Positions 24,534 through 34,471 of a stretch of DNA of 64,000 nt are shown here, piece by piece. The DNA is from Panax quinquefolius (taxonomy: Eukaryota > Streptophyta > Magnoliopsida > Apiales > Araliaceae): NCBI GenBank assembly GCA_020205615.1, contig CM035170.1:62547322-62611321 (forward strand), in the 5' to 3' direction. Below the pieces are notes generated by a model that saw only the letters and a list, made by a program, of their open reading frames with translations, made no database searches and was not told the origin of the DNA. The translations under genes and the position numbers were made by a program. Numbering within the stretch: the stretch's first letter is position 1; every line of letters begins with the position of its first letter.

Positions 24534-24800
24534 TCGTATTCGTATGAATATTATTATCGTTCAATATTCATTATTTTCGTTCAATATCTGTAAGGTATAT
24601 TATCTTCATTCAATATTCGTAAGAAATATTATTTTCGTTCAATATTCGTAAGGAATATTATTTTCGTTTAATATTCGTAAGGAATATTATTTTTATTTAA
24701 TATTCGTAAGGAATATTATTTTCGTTCAATATTCGTAGGAATATTATTTTCGTTTAACAGTCGTAAGGGATGTTATTTGTGTTCAATATTCGCTTGAAAT
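24534..24800 (+). repeat. ~33-bp minisatellite in C LTR, about eight units
   Basis: Degenerate units of the form TTCGTTCAATATTCGTAAGG followed by AATATTAT. The related LTR at 31002 has about one unit (32474-32520), so the number of units varies between copies. Confidence 0.88.
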
Positions 24801-24979
24801 AACATTTTCTTCCATAGTCTGAAGTATGTAAGTAATATTATTTCGTTTCAGATTTCGAATTCTATACCCATTGGTTAAAGTTTTGGCTTCTATACTCCAT
24901 GAAATTAGTAGAATATCCTTGATATTTGCGCTTCATCCAGTATCTTTTCATGGAAATATTATTCTAAGCATTTTTGACG

Positions 24980-25070
24980 GAGTACTATTCACGGGGTTAC
25001 TATTCCCGAAGTATTATTCACGGGGTACTATTCACACAAGTACTATTCACCCTGGGTACTATTCATGATA
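24980..25070 (+). repeat. Cluster of 'tactattcac' motifs
   Basis: Five or six close copies of TACTATTCAC or near variants separated by short GC-richer spacers; also present at 39290-39375 and, reversed and weaker, at 61970-62035. Confidence 0.8.
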
Positions 25071-25279
25071 AAAATTAATTCATTTTCGGTCCAAATCATT
25101 TTTGGTACAATATTATTCTTTAATTTTACTCCACAAAGCAGTATCATGTTGACAATTTGGACGTTATTAATTTCTGGATAAATTAAATTATAAATCTTTA
25201 AAAATTTATCCTCTGCTTTCATTTAATTGAATTCTTATATCATTGTCATCATCCTCATGCTTATATTATGTTGAAAGTC

Positions 25280-25525
25280 ATCTGTGGCCGTAGTGCATAG
25301 ATGGACTTTATATGATTATGACTAGATATTATTCGGTATAATCATGACTGTAATGTTACAAATTATGTGGTAAAAGTCCTCATTGGCCCGTAGTGCATTG
25401 ATGGACAGTTGTTGGCATGATAATGACCATCGATGAATACACGAATATCCTTGGCCCGTAGTGCATGATAATTCATGGTCATGATACTAATTAATATCAT
25501 TGGCCGTAGTGCATGGGTGATTCGA
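25280..25525 (+). repeat. Four spaced copies of GGCCCGTAGTGCAT
   Basis: Copies near 25286, 25386, 25453 and 25503 are separated by unlike sequence, and most are followed by GATGGAC or GATTC. The same spacing pattern occurs in the LTR at 39595-39830 and, reversed, at 61600-61735. Confidence 0.8.
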
Positions 25526-26066
25526 TGACGTGGATTATTTATTAAGCTGAGTCTCACCGATAAAAATGATGAAACACCTTTTAAATCATAGAAGATAGTA
25601 GATATTATGCTCTACATGACTATTCTAATGGATTGTTTGTTCTGCTGCAGTTAAACTTGATGTTTGTTATATTTTATCAGTTTAACATTGTTGAAGGCTA
25701 ACGATAAATTATTCCGCATTATCTTAGTCATAATATTTTTTACTGGGCTAGTTGAGCTCACCCTTTTGCTTTCACTATTCTCTTCATGAAATGAGAACGT
25801 AGCCAGGACTAGTTGGGGAACGGAGTGACGGTCCAGATGTTCTCATTAACTGTCCTCACTATTCTATGAAATAGTGTGATAATAAATGTATTGAGGACTC
25901 CATTTGAGTTTGAATACTATCTTGAAGATAATATTCGTATTAAACTCTCAGTTTAGATTTTGTCGTATTTTACACGACAGTTGTATTATTAAGTTGTATT
26001 TGAATTTTGTACCATGTATTTGGCGACTCAAGATGGGTGATGTATACCTATTTTGGGGGCGTCACA

Positions 26067-27824
26067 TCCAACACCAGGTTCAATTGTATTGATGACTTCC
26101 TCGTTTGTCAAATAAGCGTCATATTTAATGATGCCTTAATGTCTACGAAAAGAAAAAAAATACATTTTGATATTTTAAATCATTTTTGTCTAGATGAAAC
26201 AATTAGCATAGACATACGAATAACGGTATTGTTTTTAAACTCATTGGTTCCATCGTTTAATCCAATGTTTTTCAAGAAAAATAGAAGTGCAAAATTCATC
26301 ACGAAGTCAATAAATTTTGAAATTCTAGCAAAGCTAGAAGATTTGGAAAACCTATGTCTCCACCACCAACCCCACTTTCTATACTGATCCATTGCTTAAC
26401 AATTCTATCTATTCATATACTCCTCAATTCCTCATTCACAACTTATCTATACCCCAGTATAGTTCATCAAACTTACCATACTTTAGAAGTTCTGGAACTT
26501 GCCATAATAATATGAGTTTAAGAACTTATCCTAGTCATACCATGGGCGTCCATTCGCTGAGGGGTTCAAAAATACGCATATGATTATGAGTCACCAACTT
26601 ACCATAAGTGTGAGTTTTAAGAACTCGCACATAATCCTAATAATATCTGACTAATCTTAATAGCCTCTAACTATCAAATATACACATGAGAAAAGAATCA
26701 CATTTTTTCCATATATACATTGATAGCGCAACACCAACATTCCAATGATTGTCAATGTGATAAACTGAGCGCAAGCACAAAACCCTCACCATACAAAGGT
26801 TTGTACCACTCAGCCATCACATGAGTCCTCAATTGAAAACCCTCCTAACTCTATCTTGCTCATAACATGCTCTTTACTCGATATGAATTCCCCGTATCAC
26901 ATTATCTATAACTCCTCGTGAGTTTATCTCGTACTATATCATAGTACATTATCTTCATAACATCAAGCTATAATTATTCAAACATTATAGACCATCTTTC
27001 TTTTATAACTTAAACAGATCACGTCGTGATCTTATTCTATAATCATCTCCCTTAAAAGTCTTTTCTTAACTCGTGATCGTTTTGTTTTACGATCCTCTTT
27101 CTTTCCTTTTTCATCATTTACGATCTCATTTATGCTTTTAATCTTACAAACTTTGTCTATTTATCATTATTCGTTATCTTGGCTATTGGAGTTAGGTAAC
27201 TCCCATTTCTTATCTTTATAACTCTTCAAAATTCTTTTTTGAGTTTTCTTGTTTATATAACAATTTTTCATTTAGGAATATCTAACTTCATTTACATTGC
27301 TCAACATTTCATAAGAGTTCCACATTTTCATCATACGTATCAATTTTCTTTACCTGGTACACATCGAGTCATTAATAGTTTCAATTTGGTACGCTGAGTG
27401 GTTTCCCAAAAACAACCAACGAACTAGGTTCCGAGTTGCTAGTTCTTATATACCTCTAATCTATGAAGGAATCGTTTAGCCCAAATACCATACATCAACT
27501 ATTAAAGAGTACGATTGTAACATACTTAAATATAACTTTTTATTCTTAACTTTTTTTTTATCATTCTCTTCTTATAGACATTGTCTTTTTATTATCACCT
27601 TACATCCTTATTATTGGAGTTGGGTAACCCCACATTCATATTCCTTATAACTCTGCGAGATTCTTCTTTGAATCATCTCACGCATATTTTAATCCCTTCT
27701 TTAAAAATTTCTTAAATTACTTCTTATTGTTCAAACTCTATCTGAACTTATTCTTTCATTATCTTCACATTCCTTCTCTAAGGTTATAGCCTAAGGTACT
27801 CTTACCTAAAGTTTATAACCTACA
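26067..27824 (-). other. 5' leader region of element D, no gene seen
   Basis: About 1.76 kb of AT-rich DNA downstream (on minus) of D's primer site, cut at 26066 by element C. I find no gag motif. It includes a degenerate duplication: a block around 27180-27240 (TATTGGAGTTAGGTAACTCC) recurs near 27610-27680. The short open stretches at 26007-26392 on both strands lack recognisable domains. Confidence 0.6.
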
Positions 27825-27836
27825 GCTTTAATACCA
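27825..27836 (-). other. Primer binding site, Met-tRNA-like, element D
   Basis: TGGTATTAAAGC on minus, two bases after the LTR end GTCGTTACA. It differs from the usual primer site by A to T and G to A changes. Confidence 0.8.
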
Positions 27837-27838
27837 AC

Positions 27839-29929
27839 TGTAACGACCCCAAAATTTAAATATTTTAATTCTCGACTTCGATCATTAACAATACACTCCA
27901 CCTCTAATTTTACATCATTAAACGATAATATAACCATTGAAATTTGCGGAATAATTAAAATTTTCTATTACAAACTATTCTCGTTCCCAAAACTTGTAAC
28001 CTTTACATCTAAATATTTCAGAAGCATTTTAATACTAAAAGAGTTTAAATTGCTAAACGATATTACAATTCAACATTAATACATTATTCAGAACCTTAAA
28101 CATGGTTCAAATAATAATAATTCATTCAAAGTGTATAAATCTTCAAGTATCACATCTAATTCATGTCTTTCAAGTAGCACATAACTTTACCTTCAATCCT
28201 TGACCTGCAAAAATGACTATTTGCATCATTATGTTTACTAACATTCATGTTTTATAACTTAGAACAATATATTTTATCGTCAGAAGCACTACACTTGCAT
28301 ACGTGCATGCCCAACGCCCTCTAATTGCCTCCGAAAACATAATAGTCCTAAAGATGACCATTTTGACCCCTAATAACGACTTCAACTTGAAAACCTTAAA
28401 GAACAAAAGTTATAGGTCTACACAATCTCGTTACGGATCATTTTGAATCGCATCAATCGGAGTTCGTATGAAAACGTTATGCCAAATTTAGTAAAATATG
28501 TCCTGTCAGATTTTCTCAACATTTGAAGCCAGACTACCCCCCGCGGGGGCTGGGGTTTTACTCTATAAAAGTCCGCTGGGGTGGGGGTACCTTCTGCAGT
28601 TCGCGAACAAACACTGCAGAAAGCCAAGTTAGGCCTAAAAACTCTTTTCTGATAACCATACAAACTTACCCAAGTTGTAATATGTTTACAGAAATATAAA
28701 CTAATATTTCTAACATGTTTCTAACCACATAAATAACATAAACATCAAAATTACAACCTTTAATTTCACTATTTCTATTATTTCTTCTTCTTATGATATT
28801 CATAGCGAAATTCCTCACTGTGAATTCGTTTCTTAACCAAATTAATTCATTCAACTTGCATTTTTTTCATTTTTTAACTTTTTAACAACATCCATCATCA
28901 ATTTAAGGTTTCCATCATGATTTCATAGCTAATATTAGTCTCAAAATAGACCAAAACTTATATGTATTTCAACAAAACTCTAATTTCTCATCTTTAACAT
29001 GTTCTCATGATTTTGATAACCCCAAAACCAATTATAGATTACTTATAACAGATTATATATATCTAATAACATATATAACCATCACAATCAAATTTTCCAA
29101 CTTAACTTCATAGAAAACTTACAAAAATCAAGAAAACTCAAATAAGTGTTTTTACCTTTTAATTTCTTCTTAGACTAGTTAGAATATAGGAATTGCTTGA
29201 TTAATCCTCTTCTTCTCCATTGAATTCTTAAAGTTTCTCTCCAACTTCATAGAGAACTCTCACCTCTCTCAATTTCTTCTATGTAAACTCTCCATTCTTC
29301 TCTTCTTCTTAGGTTTAAGCCAATTCTTTTCACGTAACATAAAACCAACGCACATAAACCCAAACGTCTAAAAATTGACGTTTTAATAATGATTATAATA
29401 AATTATCAGTTATAAAAATTGTAATATATTTTATTTTTATTATTATTTTAATTCAAATTCAAAATTTAAAAGCTATAAGTCTTTGTTTGGCAAAACACTT
29501 TTAATAAAAACTTAATATCTTTAAGCCTTGTTTGGGTAAATCCATTTAAAACTATTTTAATTTATTTTAATAAATTATTTAGTTTATAGTTTATAATCCC
29601 ATATTATTTATTTGGATTTCCATATCCCATCTTAGTTACATAAACTAATTACAACATATTAAATAAATTTTTCATTTCAACAAATATCATAAAATTATAA
29701 TCTCATTATAATTTTATTTAATAATTCACATACCACTTTAATTATTAAATTAAATTAACACTATAGAAATTCATGTAATCTTTAACAACTCTCCAACTAT
29801 TAAATTCAATTAAATTAGAATATTATCTATTAAATTTAATTCACAAATATCTACTAACAACAACCACATCAATAAAATATTTATTTAATTTAATAAATAT
29901 TTTAAATTACAAAATCATGTATTGTTACA
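27839..29929 (-). repeat. LTR of element D (~2.1 kb)
   Basis: On minus it starts TGTAACAATAC at 29929 and ends GGGGTCGTTACA at 27839. A primer site lies on the low side and a polypurine tract on the high side, so this LTR too has internal sequence on both sides. A second partial copy is at 62504-62873. It holds a GC palindrome CCCCCGCGGGGG at 28538-28549. Confidence 0.87.
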
Positions 29930-31001
29930 TTCTTCTCCCCTTATAAGGATTTCATCCTCGGAATCACCAAAACCCTACCTTACTCAGGTTTTCATCAAAT
30001 CTCTTTTTTTAAAAAAACTTTAAAAAATTTATCGTTAATAACTTCAACACATTACCGTAATATAGGTTTTATATTTCCTACTACATTCATTTGTTCAACA
30101 AATTCTAGGTTTTATATTTATTACTACATTCATTTCCTTTTCTAAGGATCGTTATCATATACTCAACTCATACACAATCGGGATATTACATTCATCCTTT
30201 CTTCTAAGAATTTCGTACTCGAAATTTTATTTATTAATCTTCATTCATTCAGTCTATCAAAATAGATTTTATGTTAATACTTTATTCATTCATTGGGTTC
30301 TATAACCACTTTCTTTCCACAAAGATCTTTCTACAATTATTAACTTTTCTATTAACAGTTTTACATTATTCTTTGATAACTCATCTCCTTCTCATTTCAA
30401 AAAAAAAATCTCACTTATTCAATATATTCATCATTCAGTGTTGCATTCTATGACTTACTTCTTTCTAAGGAATACTCTCCTTTTCACTTCCATCTTGCAA
30501 AATAACAAGAATATTCCACAATTGTTCAATAATTGAGAAGTAGTATGAATAACTCAGGAATATAAAAGATTCCAAATCATGCTGAGGGGTCAAGACATTG
30601 AACTACGTCCACGTTTATAAGTATTTTTTTCAACTTAAACCTAAACATTCATTAGACTGTAGGGACTCCCGTACTTAGGGTGTAAAGCCCTTCGAACGAT
30701 GTATTGTGCACAAACACCTAAACGCATCGCGTGAAATATGTCTAAGGTTACAAGTAATCTTTCAACTTTAACCTAAACAGTCATAACTGTAAGGAATCCC
30801 CGTACTTAGAGTGATCAGTCCTTCGTACCATGTATTATGCACAAACATTTAAACGCTTACGCGTAATCCCCTATAAAAGGGTTGTTCATCTCAGCTTTTC
30901 AACATCTGAATCCGCACCAAAATAATTTGGTTTGACATAACTTCTCAAGAAACGCTTAAACTACATAGACATCTTTCAATATTTGTCTAGCTGAATCAAA
31001 T
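29930..31001 (-). other. D-family 3' internal end fused to an LTR R/U5 block
   Basis: Starts (on plus) with a pyrimidine tract that is AAGGGGAGAAGAA on minus, the polypurine tract of D. No pol domain follows. At about 30560-30960 it carries a block similar to the R/U5 part of the A/B LTR, duplicated in tandem (about 30640-30735 and 30765-30865). The whole segment recurs at 62874-63960, so this deleted structure was itself copied. Several PPT-like tracts followed by TGTA occur near 30100-30190. Confidence 0.7.
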
Positions 31002-31903
31002 TGTAAGACCCCAACTTTTATGTATAAAGATGAATTTTCTATAAATATCATTTTTAAATATTAAAGAGTAAATTTGATATAATGTTATAGTTGTGGGTAA
31101 TATTGATAAATTTGGCAAAGTACGCAAGTTGTTATATTATATTCGATTGGTCGGGGAATATTCGTTTTAACAGGGAATATTTGTACGACGGCACAATCAT
31201 TAGTGGACCCCACAACGGGATTATTATCAGAATGAGAAAATGACAGAAATATCTTTTTATAAAAATAACAGCGGAAGTTTTACCGTTAACTGTTGAAATA
31301 CCCGGTGTTAAAAGTACAGTAATACGCATGGTTGCATAGTAGCACACGATTTTGATTTTTGATGCTTACGTGAGAAGTCACTCAGTTTTACTCAATTATT
31401 GCTACAGTAATTGTTGCATAGTTTCTCACGTTATTTAATCAATTATTGCCAATATTTTATATATATTAAAGCAATAACTGAGATGACAAGTTGTTTTAAT
31501 TATTATATGCATAATTAACAATGTCTAGAAAGTTCTGTCAAGGAAAGAGGTTTGGTCACCTAATTGCGCGCCAATAGGGAGAAATCCTTATTGGAAAGCC
31601 CCCTCTTTCCTGTAAACGATCTGGTTGTTAATATTGCGAGTTATAATAATATGAATAAACTTTGTTAAAAATATTGAGGGGATTTTTATGAAGTATTTGT
31701 TGGACCCCCATTTACCCATTTTTCAAAATAATTGCTAGAAAATGTTTCAGTATTTTTTTATAATAAAGGTGGGGCCCATATGTGGGGCCCACATGCGACT
31801 TTAGAAATTTAAAATTGGCAGGGGGAAAGGTTACGGGAAAGGAAGGGAGTTATATTATTATAATATATATGCATCTGTTGTTATATATATAGCGAGGATC
31901 AGT

Positions 31904-32084
31904 CATACCCTTATCTTACTCACCGTGCTTACCCCCTTTAGCTGACGGTTTTGGTTATACAATGTTGTACATACTTTTAATGCGACGCTATATGTTATCC
32001 GTCATTAAAAGTATGAGCGAACGATTATTAATGGCACCGCCACATAAATAAAAAAAAGACGCAGTGTAATAAGATAAGGGTATG
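31904..32084. mobile_element. Small MITE-like element with 15-bp terminal inverted repeats
   Basis: CATACCCTTATCTTA at 31904 and its exact complement at 32070-32084 bound a 181-bp segment absent from the C LTR at 23171. A further internal inverted pair (CATACTTTTAATG / CATTAAAAGTATG) lies at about 31969-32025. No clear target duplication was found, so superfamily is open. Confidence 0.6.
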
Positions 32085-32596
32085 TACTATATATATATAT
32101 ATATATATATATTTATAAATTTTGTTTTATTTTATTGTAAATGGAATATATTATATTTTATTTAAAGTTTTTGTTTTTTTAGAATATTTTATTACATAGT
32201 AATGCACAGTAAAAATCAAAATTTAGAAAATTTTAAATTGGTTTAAGCGCTAGTGCATTCTTCATTTATGCGATCCAGTGATTTCTAAATTCAAATAGTA
32301 TCATTTCCATTCTCCTATAAATAGAATGCTTAGTTAGAATTGAAAATAACACCAGAATCAGAGAATTCTTCTTCTATAATATTGAACGTATTTCTTTCGA
32401 GTTTTAGAAAGTTTTGAGCGTAGAAAATAGTATAATATCCCCGCTATACCAGTTGGAATACTCTTCTTTTCAAGGTAAGGGATGTTATTTTATTCAATAT
32501 CTACTTGAAATAATATTTTCTTCCATACTCTGTAGTATGTAAGTAATATTATTTCGTTTCAGATTTCGAATTCTATACTCATTTTGTTAAAGTTTT

Positions 32597-32601
32597 GGCT
32601 T
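32597..32601. other. Target site duplication (left) of element E
   Basis: GGCTT stands immediately before the LTR start and again at 39172-39176 after the second LTR. The uninterrupted LTR at 24887 reads TTTTGGCTTCTATACTCC, confirming a clean 5-bp duplication. Confidence 0.95.
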
Positions 32602-34337
32602 TGATAAGTAGGTTTTATACCTACTTATCCGGTATCTATTACTTGAATTTATTGCTTAAACCTATGTTTCTTAGTAACTTTTCATACATTTTATGTTATT
32701 TTGTAGGCTATGCCATAACATTGGCATGAAGAAGCAAGGGAAAGAAATTCGGACATCTTTTGGACCAAAATACGCAAGCAAATGCAAGAAGGGAAGATTG
32801 AAGGACTTTTAACACCAAGTTGGATGAATTTTCTTGGCTTGGAACTTGGATTATACTGTAGATCTTCGTTTAGCTTTCCAGAACATCTTGAATCGTCCCA
32901 ATCGAAGTTCGGATGCGAGAGTTATGGCCTTTTTATCAACAAAGCTCAAAGTTAAGAGTTGTTATGCTTGTCGTTTACATAGCATCTACTTCGAGCCCGA
33001 TTTCGGCCTTACTCCGGACGGAGTCTGTCAATCCTCAAAGAATAAAAGTTATAGATCTCGTCGATATCTTCGATTTGATAGGTGGCAGGCTCCGTAACTC
33101 TTAGCTGATCAAATGTTATGCCTATTTTACCAAAGGACGTTGCAGCAGGAAATAGGGTAGCGCGGGCAACGCTATACACAGCACGGGGCGCGTTGGGCCA
33201 CCAGAAAGTAGCGCGGGGCGCGCTATAAATGACCTAGGGACATCCTGGGGCACGACGATCGGTGAGGGGACAGTTTTTTTGGGTTATTTGGTGTCCAATT
33301 TGAGCTAGAATAGGATTCTTAGTTGCCTAACTTGCTTGGATATCCATTAGAACTATAAATACATGAAGAGGGACATAAAAGAGAGAAGAGATAGGCTAGT
33401 TTTAGAGGATTCCATTAGATTAGAGTAGAGTAGATTAGGATCAAAACCCTAGTTCTTATGAGATCGGGAGACCATTGAAGATCAAGAGCAGGAGCTTGAG
33501 GAAGATTGAGATTTGCTGACAACAGATTTATTCTTTACTCTACTCTTATTTTTGTCTTTTAATGATTATTCAATTGTGGATTCTTAGTTTTAATTCAATA
33601 ATAATGAACTAATTCTTTGTTTGAGATTACAATGGATCTTATTGTGTAGTTTATTTTAATATGCTTCGCTATCAATTATTATGTTCTATCACGAGGATCG
33701 TCTATTATGATTTGGACTTAATTGCTTAATTGCCTAGCTAACAATTACCATGATAATCTATGTGAACTCGAGAGATGAAGTATTGATTTAGATCTTATTA
33801 TGATAGCATGTGTTTGTGATTTCTGCATAGATCGAATTCATGATTCGTGTTTAGGATAGAGATATGCCTTTACGCCATATGTAATCTGATAGAGAACTTG
33901 TGCTTTAAATCCTTTTTAATTATAATTCACATAGAGATATAGTGGATTAGTTAATTAGTGTGTCTTGCTTAATTCTATCATCTGTTGATTTAAGTGAGTA
34001 TGGGTATTATGCATCGAGAGATGGTTTTATCTGCTTTAGTGTTCTTGATTAACAATTCATGATAGAGAATAATTGATGAGAAGTGTGTTAACTTTAATGA
34101 AGCAATAAGTGAAGTTGTGATCTTAAATCTCCGTAATCTTAATTTAACTAGTGGAATTTAATAGTAGTTTAATTATAAATTGAAATTCATTCGTTTAAAT
34201 AAGATTGAGTTGATTACGGGTTAGTACTTGGTGATTTTTATTAAACAATTCCTCGTGGGAACAATACTCTACTTTCACTTTATTACTTGTTGATCACGTA
34301 TACTTGCGTTTTGTGCGTAATTAGATTTTACCCAACA
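32602..34337 (+). repeat. 5' LTR of element E (Athila-like, ~1.74 kb)
   Basis: Starts TGATAAGTAGG with an 11-bp-arm hairpin in its first 28 bases and ends CCCAACA. It pairs with 37439-39171 at a few percent divergence by eye, with indels in the GC-rich palindromic part (33158-33225) and one 20-odd-bp indel near 33470. Open stretches at 32834-33104 are part of a repeated non-coding module. Confidence 0.95.
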
Positions 34338-34342
34338 AGTTT

Positions 34343-34361
34343 TTTGTGTCGTTGCCGGGGA
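34343..34361 (+). other. Primer binding site, tRNA-Asp type (degenerate), element E
   Basis: GTCGTTGCCGGGGA follows the LTR by a few bases. Athila-group elements use TGGCGCCGTTGCCGGGGA, complementary to tRNA-Asp; here the first bases are changed (TTGTGTC), while the GTTGCCGGGGA core is intact. Confidence 0.85.
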
Positions 34362-34471
34362 ATTAGTTAATATATTTTTGCCAATATTAGCTTCAATCAA
34401 ATTAGTCTTAATTTAAACATTTTTTTCTTTTTATTTAATTCTCTTCCTATTTTTCTTTCCTTTCTAGTACC

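Larger units (their letters stand above)
23171..26066 (+). repeat. Complete 3' LTR of element C (~2.9 kb)
   Basis: Begins TGTAAGACCC and ends GGGGGCGTCACA. Related copies: 20483-20846, 31002-32601 joined to 39172-39881, and 61021-62244 reversed. Inside are a (TA)n(TG)n tract, an ~33-bp minisatellite, a 'tactattcac' cluster and four spaced GGC(C)CGTAGTGCAT motifs. After its end the sequence (TCCAA...) is internal DNA of element D. Confidence 0.9.
31002..32601 (+). repeat. C-family LTR, left part (split by element E)
   Basis: Begins TGTAAGACCCC inside D-type sequence: the uninterrupted D text continues at 63945 as GAATCAAATAGCATAG, showing the insertion point. CAAAT at 30997-31001 is the candidate target duplication. 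The LTR is broken at 32601 by element E and resumes at 39172. Confidence 0.9.

Noticed and set aside
25280..25525. CRISPR-like array of GTAGTGCAT repeats
   Set aside because: Cores are short, spacing is irregular, the host is a plant, and the same array recurs in each LTR copy including its spacers.
26007..26387. A 126-codon plus-strand ORF spanning the end of the C LTR
   Set aside because: It starts inside the LTR and crosses the LTR boundary into D leader; no domain is recognisable, and the minus-strand ORF over the same bases is equally uninformative.
28418..28663. Minus-strand ORF in the D LTR
   Set aside because: It covers the palindromic GC module; no homology recognised, and its frame is driven by the module.
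32834..33104. ORFs in the E LTR (also 37751-37936 in the other LTR)
   Set aside because: They lie in a repeated LTR module whose frames are not kept between the two LTRs; more likely a nucleic-acid signal than a gene.
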